64,000 nt of DNA. Source: Anoplopoma fimbria. Taxonomy: Eukaryota > Chordata > Actinopteri > Perciformes > Anoplopomatidae. The notes under the pieces were generated by a model. The model had not been told where the DNA came from and made no database searches. It saw nothing but the letters and a program-made list of their open reading frames with translations. Made by a program: the position numbers and the translations under genes. Every line of letters begins with the position of its first letter. Within the stretch, counting starts at the first letter, position 1. Below, in pieces: positions 49,156 to 63,300 of the stretch. The stretch covers positions 18,077,884 to 18,141,883 of the forward strand of contig NC_072458.1 in assembly GCF_027596085.1 (NCBI RefSeq). The letters run 5' to 3'.

Positions 49156-51564
49156 CTGCACAGGAGCACAGGAAAACATTATTATTACTATTGAGGTTAT
49201 CGCTGCACATAGGTAGGTTTCTATGATAAATGGTGCTACATGTTTGAAGTGTTGGAGAAGTTTTCAGATTCTTTATTTAGGTAAAAGCAGCAATAAAATA
49301 ATACTAATTTACAAGTCCTGCATTGTCAAATCAGTAAAATACACTAAGTATCAAAAGTAATGCAGTAAAACGGGTGAAAATGTGTTTTACTATAATACAT
49401 TATTATTATTAGTGGTTCATTAATGTGTAAGCAGCATTTTACTGATGTAGTTGGTTGAGGTGGAGCTAGTTTCAACTACTTTATAATAGGGCTGGGCAGT
49501 AAATCAATAAAATATATTTCATAAATATATGTAATATCGTTAAACTAGATGCCGTCTTAGATTCTGGATATTGTAATTTGGCATAAGTGTTGTCTTCCTG
49601 GTGATTTTTATTCTGAATTTACCAGACGGTTCTATTATTTGCCTTTAATCCACTTGGTCATTATATCCACATAACTGATGAATATTTATCAGAAATCTCA
49701 TTGCTTAAATATTTAGTAAAATAACAAATAGTCAACCATCCAGGTATTTGGTAAAAAAGAAATCCTTATATGCGATTTCCTCCAAATTGCTGTAATTTAT
49801 AGTGTTGGGTTTCAATCTTAAAAGTGTAGCATATTTCTTTTATTATTATATGTTTTTTTTAATGCAAAATCTTAATCTGAAGAGTAACGAGAAGCTAAAG
49901 CTGTCAAATAAATGTCTAAGTAAAGACAGTGATATCTCCTTCTGAACTGTAGAAGAGTAGAAGTAAAAAGAAGCATAAAATATATATACACTCAAGTATA
50001 AGTACTTTGTATCTGGTACTGGCTGAAATATGTGTGAAGAGTAGAGTTTCAAAAACCGTCATGTATCAAGACCTGCCATTGAATATTTAATAAGAATTTT
50101 CAGAGATCCTTAGCAAAGTCTGTTTTGGATTTGGGCTCCCTGTTAAACCTCTTTCCCATCACTGATGTTCACAGCAGCAGCTTAAATATGTCATATGTCA
50201 AACACAAACATTCCATCTAATAAACTAAATGTAGATGTATACTCACTCTGCCGACAGGTTTAGCTGCTTTCTTCATTGGACTGTATTCATCTTCAGAGCC
50301 GGAGCCCTTCCTCTTCCTCCCTCTGCCTTTACTTGCAACTACACAGACAGTGATCAAAACGTTTACCACCAGCATTGAACATTTTATTCATTTATTTCTG
50401 TGAGGAAACACAGGATGTGCGCTGTACCTTTAAGTGCTGGTGCTGGCTTCTTGGATCCGGTGTCGGAGTCAGAGTCCCAGATGGATTTATCTGGTTTCTT
50501 TGCTTTCGGTGCTGGTGTTTTCTTAGGTTTGGGAGCTGCATCAGAGGGCTTCTTAGCTGCTACTGATCACGGAATAAAAACATGATGTTACACACGGTGA
50601 GTTATCTACCACTATTAATCATGCTTTAATGAGTTAAATCCACAATGTCCTCTTTTTAAATCCGTTATAACAACGATCCCTTCTGTTGATGCGTTAGCTG
50701 TGATGCTGCATTAGAGCTCTCTCTGTTGAACGTAGTGAGTCATCACCTTTCTTTGCTGGCGATAGTTTGTCGAATGCAGAGCTGCTGGAGTAAGTGGAGA
50801 AGACGGGGACGACGTCGTCATCACTGTCAGACTTGGACCCATCTAGAAGACAAACACAGACCAACGCTCACCTGCTGCTCTTTCTGTACGGATCCATCCT
50901 GCATGTAGAGATTTCTGACCTTTTGGTCACACTTTGTCTTTGTTACATACTCTTCAGTACTTGTGTACTTGTTGTTTTTCTAACAGTTCTCTTTATTATG
51001 ATTGTGTCTTCTGTACAGACAAACTAATCAGATGCTGCTGCTTCTATGAACGACTGAGAACTTCTTTCACTACATGATCTGACTGACCTACAGCCGATAT
51101 GTGTTATTGATTGTGTGGCCGGAGCAAAAAAATATATATAGATAGAATTACAGCCTTGAAGTTGTTTTGTTACAGTTTACATCAATATCTGAGCAAAATA
51201 TAACCACTCCATCATTTTATCCTCTTAGAATTTTGTTAAATTGTCATAGTTATCATAGGGATTATTGTGTTATGGCCAAAAACACGTTTTGTTTACTCAC
51301 ATTGATATTTGACCAACTACATTTTAACCAGTTTATTTTTGAGTAAAGTGTGTTTTACGATGAGGTCTTAGCTCAGTGAAAAAGAGAAACTTGAATTCAG
51401 AAAAGTGTACGGTTGTTTTTTTTGTTTAAAAAAAAAAATATGTGTAAGAATATTTATTTTCCCTGACATTTTTTTTTATTTATTTAATTTATCTGTTAGA
51501 CTAAAAAAAGCTAAACCCTGACTAGTATCAAAAAAACAATCACATCACCAAAACATTTTTGCTA

Positions 51565-51609
<45 letters not shown>

Positions 51610-54600
51610 TGCAAATGGGTTTGACTGCACACAAACACTGAGCTGGTACTCACCGCTGTCATTGCTTTTTTCAGAGAAGGCTGATTTGGAGGAGAAGATG
51701 CTGGTTGTTTCTTTCTTCTTAGCTGCAGGTGCAGCAGACCTTCAGAGAAGCAGACACAGCTTATTCAGTATTTTTTTTCCTTCTAGATATTTTTGGGCCT
51801 TTCTGCCTTAATTAGATGGAAGACGGTAGAGACAGATGACAGGAAATGAGGGGGGAAGGGACGGACATGCAACAAAGGTCTGTTTGAGACATTATGCTTA
51901 TGTTATAATCGCCTCAGACCCACAACACGATGATGAACGACTGCCATGAACGACTGCAACGTTCCTTCAAACATTCAGATGAGCTTCCGACTGTCGTTCA
52001 GATCTTACGTGGTCTTTTGTTTGGGAGCCGAGTAGGAGTCTTCGTTATCGTCATCATCTTCATCATCATTGTTGTCGTTGAAGGGCTCCTTGGTCTCAGA
52101 GGAAGGGAAGTCATCTTTGAACGACCTCATCGGAGAAGAAGCCGCGTCGTCTCCGCCGTTCTCCTCTTCGTCCGCCTCCTCCTCCTCCTCCGAGAAGTCA
52201 AAAGTGTATTTTGCCTTGGTGGCTGTAAAGACAAGAGCAGAGTCTGTGTCAAGGCTTTAATAATTATTAGAGTGTTGCTGCTGCGTTGCATCAGACCGAG
52301 CCCTCAGACACCTGAAGCAGACAGAAGCTCATCGAACTGATGAAATGTAGGTTCACAGGTTATTTTTGGCCCCAGGTAGTATGAAGTGGATGTAAAAGAA
52401 ATGTTAGCAGTCACTCTGTAAACAGCTAACTAATGCTGACGGTGCACAATCTAAGAATTTGTACATATTCAAAGAGAAACAAGTGCTGGAAAATAGAGAA
52501 AGAAAAGCCTCAATGACTTCTTTCATTTATTTAAACTCTTTGAAATGTCTGTTCTAGCTGATAGAGTCCTTACATGATGATACAATCATTGTTAGTTTGG
52601 GTATTTGTTGACAAGAAAAGATATAGAAAAATATCTCCTGATTCACCCTTTAAGATTTAGACTACTGAGTATTAATACTTATATCTAAAACTGACTGTAT
52701 TTTACAGATTCAGCTATTAAGCCCTTGGACCTATGGACCTGGGTATAACTCAATAAAAAAAGGAATTTCAAAAAAAGGTTAAGACTACAAAGAGCTGACA
52801 TAAACTGGCCAGATGGTGGTGCTAGTGTCTGCAGTAAATATTCACACTACATTTGGCTCAACTTTACCTGATGCCCTCTGGGACTTGGTCTCTCGGGGGA
52901 TGATGGGCTGGCTTTCCTCCACCTCGCTGTCCGACTTGGAATCTTCCTCGGACCAGGGGTTTCTCTTCTTCACCTTCTTAACGGGGGTTCCTTTGGGTGT
53001 TGCAGGTTTTCTCACTCTGGGAGCTCCTGCAACACAGTAAACATAAGAATCGTAAGAACGTTTGTTGACAGTCAGTATTCTCACTGACGGCCGAGGTGCT
53101 CCCGCTTGTTCAATAATGGAGCATAGTTTTTCTCACAGCACTTTGAGGCATCAAAGAGCGGGGGGTCGTGGCTACCTTCAAACCAGTCCAACACGGTAAA
53201 CTAAGAGAGAACTGCTGTGTCATCTCTGGACAGTTGGAGTTGACAAATATCTGTCTGTCTGAGCTGATGAATCATTTATCTACTCCTACAGAGAGTCCAC
53301 AGGGTCTGACAAACCCTCCTGCTCAGTCTGCAAAAACCTCCATCTCAAAAAACATTTGACCTTTTTAATTCAGTACTTTTACATCTGGACAGAAAAAGCA
53401 TAAGCTAAATATTTGATACTCCAAATGATAAAAAAAAAAAAAAAAAAAAAAAGGAGATGAATTTCACATGTTTGATGGAATAGTTGGAGTTTAGTACTGA
53501 CCAGGCTCTTTCTTCTCCTTCTTGACACGTGGAGCTTTGGGTTTGGCTACAGGGGTTTCTCCCGTTCCTCCCTCAATGGCCAAACCATCCTCATCAAACT
53601 CCAACTTCAGCGCCGGATCTAAGTCACTCTGAGGGAGAAAAAAACACAACCTGTAACCATTCCGGATCCCTGATTACTCTCTTCAATTTAAGGTATGACA
53701 TTGACAGTTGCTACCTTCTTCTTTCTGGACATTTTCTTGGCTGCATCGGATCTGATTGCCAGAGTTGGAGGCTCCACCCGGCGACCAAACGGTGATGGCA
53801 TGGTCTCCTCCAGGTTCAACTTCTTGGCTTTAGGTTTGCCCACCTTCCCCTTCACCAGTTTGATGGCCTTTCCTAAATTCTGCTCCTCTCGCTCCTGCTT
53901 CTCCACTTTCTGAAAGACGAAGCAAAGCAATTCCTCAGTTACATAACTAAAATAATAGCATGACTAATGTACATATTCACGACACTAAACAAAACTTACA
54001 TCCAGTTCCTCGATGAACACTGCCAAGTCCTCCTTCCACAGATCCTCTGGAAGTTTCCTCTCCAGATCATTCAGCTCTGCTCTCTGCACATCAGCACACA
54101 TTCACTTTGTTAATCAACACGTCAACTGCACAACTTCATACACTGAATCTGAACTGTGGTCCCGGATCAGTCAAGGTCATGAGCAAAGCACTTAACACTG
54201 TTATCAGATTCTGTGGTGGGCTGGCCCCTGATGAATAATAATTATAATAAATGAATGTGAGAATGGTGAAAAAAGAAGGGAATCAATGATGAATGATACC
54301 TTGTGGTCCCTCTGTTTGAGCAGGTCGTCCACCTTCTCTTTAGTCAGGCACCACAGAGGCATGTTGAGGATGTAGTTGAAGTTTGGCCCTGACGTGGAAC
54401 CAGAGTCCACAGAGGTGTCGCTGTTGTTTCCATCACGGTAATCTTCTTCCTGAGCCTGCTGGAGAAAAACAAACAAAAGGTCTTGTCATGCAGCAGAACA
54501 TAACTCAACCTTCTGCCATGATTAATTTGTTTTTACTAAAACGGTCAACATGTGTTTGTTGATCGTTTTAGGAGCTGTACATTTAATGCCACTGTAACAG

Positions 54601-57600
54601 TACCTTTTCCTGAGACTTGGACCAGGCAGCCACTGGATCTGACTCAAAGCCTTTCTGGACGAGCATGCGGATCAGTTCACGTTTGGTTTTGTTCTCTGTT
54701 AGGATTAAAAAATATGGGTTAGAATCAGGCAGTCAATGTGGAGGTTCCCTTAAACTTGCATTCTCTCAAATGGCCATCAGGGGGCGATGACCCTACTTTT
54801 CACTTGATTTATTACCTCAGTAAACATTGTAAACATGAGTTTATGGTCACAATCGCTTGTTTCAAGTTTTCTTCAATACAGCATGATGTACATTTAGTAA
54901 ATTATGTTCCCATTTAGAGTAAAATAGACCATAAAACAGGGACAGAACGTATTCAACCACTCACTTCTGCCAGAGAATCTGATTTCTAACTACATTCTTA
55001 CCGATTGAAACTTTCCCTTCGATCTTCTCCAGTACAAAGCGAGCCTGGTTGGACAGTTTGGCGGCCTCGGCTCCCAGGCTGCCCAGTAACCAGTCCTTCC
55101 TCAGTTTGTAGTACTGCAGGCGGAGCTCATAGAACTCCCTGAGGATGTCTTGGACCGAATCATACCTCTTCAGACAGCCCATGTGGTCAAACAGCACCTG
55201 AGGAGTAATGTGTTTGAAAATCAGTTAATGACAACTTGGAGAAATTGTACACAGAAAATGCTTTCCGTGATTTAAATTACACTTAATGTTGAATTTAAAA
55301 TCACAGTGTACCATCGAGTTGCAGGTAAGGCTGGACTGCAGCTTGAAGACTTTGTGAAGGCCGACCGCCTCGGCCTGGGCCAGTTTCTCCTCAGACATGC
55401 GAACCACAAACTTGACTGTGGTGTCTGTGTGGTATTCCTTATAATCATTGATGAGAGCCGGTGTTTTGTCCGTGCCCTGCAGCATGGGCTCCAGCACAGA
55501 CTCCTTATACGCCTGCACACAACAGGGAAGAAACAAAGTTATATATTTGATATACCAAATAATTATTGTGTCTTATTACTATCATTAAAAATATTCCAGT
55601 TCATCATATCAAGACCAGTTAACTTTTATCTCAAGTGGAAACAAATTCCAATCCAAGATATCTTCAAGAAAAGAAGCTGAATTGTACCTGTGTCCATGTC
55701 CGAACAGGAAGCTCTGTGATCTCGATGGTGTTTCTGTCAATGACGAGCACCTCTCCACTGACCAGGTACTGGTTCTGACCGAGTTCATGGAGCACCCCTT
55801 TGAAGTTTTTGTACCTGGGAAGCTGTTTGGGGACAAAATTAACAAGGGAGGATGTACTGAGAAAATATTCGATTGTTTCATTTAAACAAAGATTTAATCT
55901 CTTGCCGGCATCCACACTACAAGCGACAAGCTACGGAGGTTCATGAGAAATCACAGCTGATCTGTGTAGCGCTGTTGATGTGTGTCTCAGCCAAGAAAAT
56001 GCTGTCAGTGCTGCCAAAAGGTTTCCTTTGTTTTGTTTTCACAACAATGTGATTTAACAAAAGCACATTCATATTCCTTAAGGACTCAACACAACGGGGG
56101 CGAAATATGAAAACCTGTGCAAATATTTTGCGTAACAACTATTCATACAGGCAGCAATGTGGATTTGCAACAGTTGAAACAATTTTTCAATAAAAAGTTG
56201 AATAGAGTCATGCAGGCAGAGGACCAACCACGAGGATCCTATTAACCCAGATCAGCGTCTAGCAGTCTGTCTGAGATGGACTGTTGCATATCCTAAAGCT
56301 ATTGAAAGCTATTTTATTGAGTTTCCTTTTATTGAAGTGCTCTGGGGTAATCTGTCTCTGGTAAACGGTTAAGCAGTGCAATGTATATGTTGAGGGCTTT
56401 TATTATGAAAGGTAAGAACGGGAGGAGTGGATCTGGTATATTCTGCCTTTGTCAAGGATGAAAGAAGTAATTAAGTTTGCTATCTTGGTTTGATCAAAGG
56501 AGCCTCAATGTAGTTGTACAATATAGTATAAATATTTAAATATGTCCTTTCTGCAACACTTTATTGGTTGATGCCTTTATTTTAGGTGTGAAAGCTCAGA
56601 AAAATCAACTATGTTCGGAAAAAAAGGTGACCAGTTATATTCACGTTCTGTGTGAAATGACAAAAACAACAGTTCTAAAAATATATATTGACGTGTGAAT
56701 GTGTAAAGGCCTTAATTCTCTACAATTTTTTATTTGAAGTTGCTTGTAAGCGTGAAGAACAGACATGAAATCTGCTGATGTTCTCCGTCTGTTTACCATC
56801 GGTAAGGGGTCCTGGTGGTTGAGCATGCGATAGATGTTGTTGACGATCTCTCGGGGGTCGTAGTTGGGGATCTTGCACGCCCAACCTGTTCCGATGCCCT
56901 CGGCACCGTTGACTAGCACCATTGGAATGATTGGAATGTACCACTCGGGCTCCACCTTCTGGTTGTCATCCCACAGGAACTTGAGCAGGTTGGAATCCCC
57001 CGATGGGAACAACAGTTTGGCAAGTGGACTGTGGGGAAAAAAAGAGACCACCATTATGAGACTAAAGGTTTCAGACAAGAAACAAATTATGTGAGAATAC
57101 TGCAATTAGACATAAAAAAGGCTTAAAGAAGATGATGACCAATTTAAAGAACATGAACGTCATGGTTTCCTCATCTGACATAAACTAAAGCATCCAATTA
57201 TCATGTTCATTGTTGCTTTACCTGAGCATGGTGAAGATGTAACGAGGGCTGGCAGCGTCTTTGCCTCCGTTGATGCGAGTACCGAACTGACCCAGTGGCT
57301 GCAGGATGTTCACGTTGTTGCTGCCCACAAAGTTCTGGGCCAAGTTCACTATGGTCATCATGAGAGCTTGCTACAGGGACAAATGGGAAAATGGGCGGTC
57401 AGTGATAAGTAATAGAATACAGAATGTTTTAAATACCTTTACACAAACTCTGGCTCACAGAAGAAGACGAGTAAATAACCTCAAGTTTCTGTCATTTGTT
57501 CTAATTGTCCGATTCAAGTGTGAGGTTATAAAATACTAAATAAACATGTTTTCTCATTTTAATATTAACATGCCAGCCCCAAACTACCACTTAAGCCCTA

Positions 57601-60287
57601 TATGCATGGGACTAGTATTACCTGGGGACCTTGATTAATTTGTATTTGTGGAAGATGTGATCTTAATTCTGTGCCAATCTACCATGTTCATGTGATAATA
57701 TTAGTCCCGAGCAAATCGGCATCTTAGAACTTTTTTGCAAGGTTTTTTGTTTTCTCCACGTTTTTTTATGCCTTTTTATTGGACAAGAAATAACAAGACT
57801 GTGTCGGCAATGATACATAAACGTTTTGACAACATTTTTTGGTGCAAATTCCGGAGGCTCATCTCGCTACACAGCATCGAGACTCGTTTAAACCTGAGCA
57901 AGCCATCTTTACGAGTATCAAATAAACATAAATAGGCCTATGTAATGTTTATTTTGTGTATCTATATTATTAGAATATAAATAAATATCATATAGTATAA
58001 TATATTAATTAAAGGGGATGTTACGCAGATCCTTGAAATCATAACCGGGGGATAACATCAGTTCATGTTAATAAAATAAAGACTTCAATTATCCCAAATG
58101 TGCCGCACGACACAAAGATGAGGGGGATAATTTCTAAATTACTAATTCACACAAGGCCCTCTGCTAATACTAGTCTCCTGCAAATAGGGATTTATATAAC
58201 TAACATTTTGGTCAGTATGAATCCTATTCACAAAGCAAACATGACAGAGAAAGAAAAGCAATAACAAACACTCACTTCTAAGTTAATTAATTTACACTGG
58301 TACATTTGATAGAAATATCAGGTGAGCCTGCTAACGACTCATATTCCCCGTTGTTATGACGACTCTAGATACACTGCGTCACGTGTCAGGAAGACATTGC
58401 GTTGACCGTACCTCTCCATGATGGTAGGCGGACATCTCTGCAACTGAACCAGCCAGCTGTGCTACCTTTACTTCCCTCTTGTCGTTCCTCTTCAAGCAGG
58501 TGAATAGCACCTTCCTCTGGCCTGGCTTAAAACCTGCAAACAACACACACACACACACACACCATAAATACATCATCAATACATCACCATTCTTACAAAG
58601 ACAGAACAGGAAGTGATGGTTTCATCCATAATAACGTCGTTGTCAAGGATGTGTAGCACCCAACCTCCTGGTTCCCCCTCAGTTAAACATTATTAGCTCT
58701 GTCAGCACTGTTAGCGTGATTAGCACATTTAGCTACGAGCCTCACGCTGAGCTGTCGCCATTTTTAGAGCCATATGGAGGCAAAAGATATGCTCGTAATC
58801 AATGAAACACCTTTAAGGAAAGGGAAAATCCCTGGAGAAAAGTAGCACATCAAACAGCTCACAGAGATTAGATGAATAAACAAACCGTCAACCAAGGATG
58901 GGATGGATCTCTCATTGTCAGAGTTGGAGAACAGAATCAGCTCTTTGTTGATGAAGTCATTGTAGGAGAGGTGCCTGGCCTGAGTTCCATACAGGTATTG
59001 CTGAGGAAAGAACATGAATTAAAAATGAATATTTAATGTAAAGATATTACACATACTTTAAATCAGTGGTATACTGTTATATCAGAGAGGGTCAAGACTA
59101 GTTTGTAATTGAAAAATATATTTTCAGAATATGATCCAAATCAAAACCAAACATCATCACACACATTTTGACTTTCTGTCTCTTATTGTTGTCTACACAA
59201 CTTTGAGCAAAGCCACAAACCTCCGGCAGGCCGTGCATCCTCCTCTGGCGTCTGTCTTCCATGAAGTTAGTCAGCCACTCCTTCCGGTCATCTGTCTTCT
59301 TCTTACTGAACGCCTGGAGCGAAAGGAAGCAGGTCAGACTCCATTTAATACATACTTTATGTAATTTTTTTATGCTATGGATAAGAATTGGGTTTAAACC
59401 ACAGAGTTTCAAAATACCAAACAGTTGCTAGTATTCGTGCACTAATCTTTTTTTTTTGTGGACAGCTTTAAAAATGATAATTTTAACATTTGTTTTTGTA
59501 ACATGAAATCTTTTTTTTGTTGAAAAGGTAAGGTAACGAAGAGTTTCAGGTACACTATTGGACTGTACCTAGACATAATTATGAGTATGGGGATTTAACC
59601 TATAATATTTTGACAAACATTGCTAATTTTGAGTAGCGTCCTTAAAAAAGCGTTATACACTCAAAGTTTTATTCAGCCACATCACAGCAATCCAATGAAT
59701 AGTGCTGCCACCTTACCTTTAAGAGGATTAACATTAAATTGCTTGTGTTTGACTGCATCACCTTAGACATTTTTTAAGAGAACAGTGTGTAACAGTAGCT
59801 TTAAACTCACCAGGGTGATGGCAGCGTCGTCCTCGGCGCCGCTGTATCTGAAGGTAATGCGATGCTTCTCCATGTCAGCAAAGTATTCCTTTGCCTCTTT
59901 GCTTGTACTTGTACCCAAACCTGGAACACAAATATAACATTTTTAATTCAAACAACAGAATGAGCTTTAGTTTTTATACGAATGTTAATTTGCAAAGTTT
60001 ATATTGAAATATTAAATACTTGAGCAGCAAACCTTTGTAGTACTTTATATGCCAGGTTTTATAGTTCTCTGTCTGTTTCTTCCACTCATCAAACTCTGGA
60101 ATGCTGTAGAAGGCCATCTCCTGCTTGCTCTTGGTTGCCTGCAGACAACAAATGAATCAGTGAGGTCCAGAGTTACTCTAGATTTGTGTTGAGTGTTATA
60201 ACAATAATAATAATAATCCTTTTTGTATTCAGGAGTAATTCAAGCAGTTAAGCAGCTTGTTATCAGGTGTATGGAGATGATAATGTA

Positions 60288-60354
<67 letters not shown>

Positions 60355-63300
60355 TCCCTCTTACTTTGACAATGGGGGTGATAAACTCCTCCAGGAATGT
60401 GTGTTTCAGTAAGGACGGCCAGTTGTGGTGGAAGAAGTTGATGAGTAGACCTTTGATGTGGGAGCCATCTTGATCCTTTGGACAAGACGATAAACGTTAG
60501 AACTACTGGTTTACTGGCTGTTAATCATACTAACGTCGTGTTCATGAGTGTTCATGAGCCATTTCACCTGATCGGTCATGATCATGATCTTGCCGTAGCG
60601 CAGACTCCTCAGTGACTCTGGGTCCTCATAGCTCTTCTTGTATTGGAGGCCAACGATTTTGATGATATTGTTGATCTCAGCATTTTCCATGATCTGTTGA
60701 AAGAAGGAAGCTAATGTCAGTTGCAAGGCATAAAATAATGAAGCTTTCTATTTACAGGCTGTCACTATTTGGGGGCTAGCTCGGTAACAAACCATCGAAA
60801 TCCACAAAAACAAATGGGATTAGAATTTGTAAAGTGATCGTTTTGTATGCAGGAGGCTGAGCTACATTCAACAGCAGTACACAAGAGTTTTGACCATCTT
60901 CTTTTGCTTGTTGGCTAAACGTTAGCCAGTGCTAATATATTAGCATTTGTAGCTTAGATCCCGAGTGTCCCACTGTTTGAATCTCCTTGGTGTGATAGTG
61001 TCCCACTGCTACACACATATCATCTACAAATGGTCTCAGCATTGTGTGGGTTTTGGCCATTTGGGTGCCGTGCATATGTTTTTATGGAACATCTTTAATC
61101 CTTAATGTTTTTGAGTGAATTTAATATACCTAGCTGAACACCCATGTGCCTCTTTGTTTACCTTTTTTTCTGGTTACATATACAGCTTCCACTGGTAACA
61201 GCGTGTTTAATGTCACAACGCTATGAATTGTGGGTAATTCCCTCAGGCAAAGTCTTCACAAATGCATAAAGTGTTCATAAAGGGCTAAAAATGTCTGCGA
61301 GAGAGCCCTAAAACACTCGATGATTTAACAGTGGGACAGTCCTGAGTCATCACGTACTTTGCGGTAACGCTCCTCAAAGTCTGTGAGTAGACAGGGAAAG
61401 ATGCACAGCCCTGCTAACACATCATTTCACAATTATCCAGTGTCATACCTGCTTGTGTGTCGCCTCTCGGACGTTGAGGATCTTTCCTCTCAGGGGGAAC
61501 ACTCCGTAGCGATCACGCCCGATGACTCCAAGTCCAGAGACGGCCAGAGACTTGGCCGAGTCTCCCTCAGTGAGGATGAGTGTGCATTCAGCGGAGTGTT
61601 TGCCACCTACGACAGGGATGTGGAAATGTTAATAATCTACTTACTGTGCATCACTGTATATATATTTTCTGGTTCCTGACACTTCGTAAGGCCGTTAGAG
61701 CAACACTTCATAACCAATATAATGCTATGTAACCCATTCTCTGAATTATACATCAACATTCGTGTTTTCTTTTAAAGAGGGAACAACCACAGATCTGCAG
61801 TCAGTGGTGAACGTTATTAAAAGAGAGAGTTATTAATAAATAATCACACTGTTAACACACCGGCATCATTGGCGTCGTCGAGCTTGGGGATGCCTTTGAT
61901 CTTGCTGTACTTCACAGATGAGCACTTTTTATTCAGCTGTGTCTGAGCTTTGAACTTCACCCAGTTGAGTATACTCTCAACGATCCCGCAGTTGGTTGCC
62001 TGTGGGGGACAAAGACAAGAAAAAATTTGCTTTCATGACTGACAGCAGTTTTTTTTTTTACATGACAAACCAAAAGTGAGGAGGTTAAGGAGGTGGCAGC
62101 AAATGAGAAGTGTCCTTACAGCTCTGATGAACTTGTCCGACAGAAGGCACTTGGACCCGAAGCTCTTGGTCTGAAGTGTCATGTTCTCCTTGGTCTGGGA
62201 GTCAAAGGTGGGGTTCTCGATCAGCGCGTTCACAAACACCCAGATGTGGTTCTTCACCTGAAGCACAGAGGAGAGGAAGGTCTATCAGTTTTCACCACAG
62301 TCACCTTGATTTAAAAATGTTGTATAAAATCTCTTATTCTACTACCTGGAAGGGTTTGACTGTCACTCCTGCCTTGTTCTTCTTCTTTACCACTTCAATA
62401 AGCTTGGACACTATCTGGTCCACCACATAGTCAACGTGTCGTCCACCCTGAAACAAACAGCCGCTGTGTTAGATACGTTTCTACTCTTTGCCTCCATGAT
62501 TACTTCAGTGAGTTTCTCGCTGTTGTTTTTCAGACACCTTGGTGGTGGCGATGCAGTTCACGAAGCCGATCTGTTGGAATCCCTTCTCGCTCAGGGTGAG
62601 GCAAACCTCCCAGCGGTCATTCACAGTCTCATTCACCACCTTCAGAGCGACGCCCGTCTCGTCCAGTTTGTCCTTCACATACAGGTCCACATAGCTGCGG
62701 AACCCGGTCACCTTTAGAGACAGAAAAGACGGATACAGGAGAGGTTTAAGAGGTAATATTTACCTGTGCAACACCATTTTAAATCAAATAAAAACTGCTA
62801 TTAGGCTTGTCATAAATCATGGATCCTAGAAGAAGAAATGTAATTACTCAATATTCATGAATAAATAATAATAATGACAGAAATTTTGTTCACCATTCAT
62901 GAAAACTGATATACATACACAAATATGAAGATCACTACATTTTCTATCACAGTTTGACTTGAAGGATGATCCATTAAAAGTACATTTTATGATGCTTTTT
63001 GCATATTTAAAACCAATGCCGAGGATCATACAGTAGACTGTATGTTTTAAACTTTAGATTTAGTTATGCACTGAATTTCATTTGTACTGACAGTAACTCA
63101 ATTCAGGCCTGTGAAGCTGAATTGAATGAATATAATTATTTTATGCTTTAATTATAATATAAGTTGACCCATAAACCCAAACTTAAAAAAGCTACTTCAG
63201 TGAAAATAAAATAAAATAATAAAATAAATAAAAATCAGTAATGAGATGGAGAAAGAGACTTACAGGTAATTTTTTCCCATTCAGCGTGACTTTAACTCCC

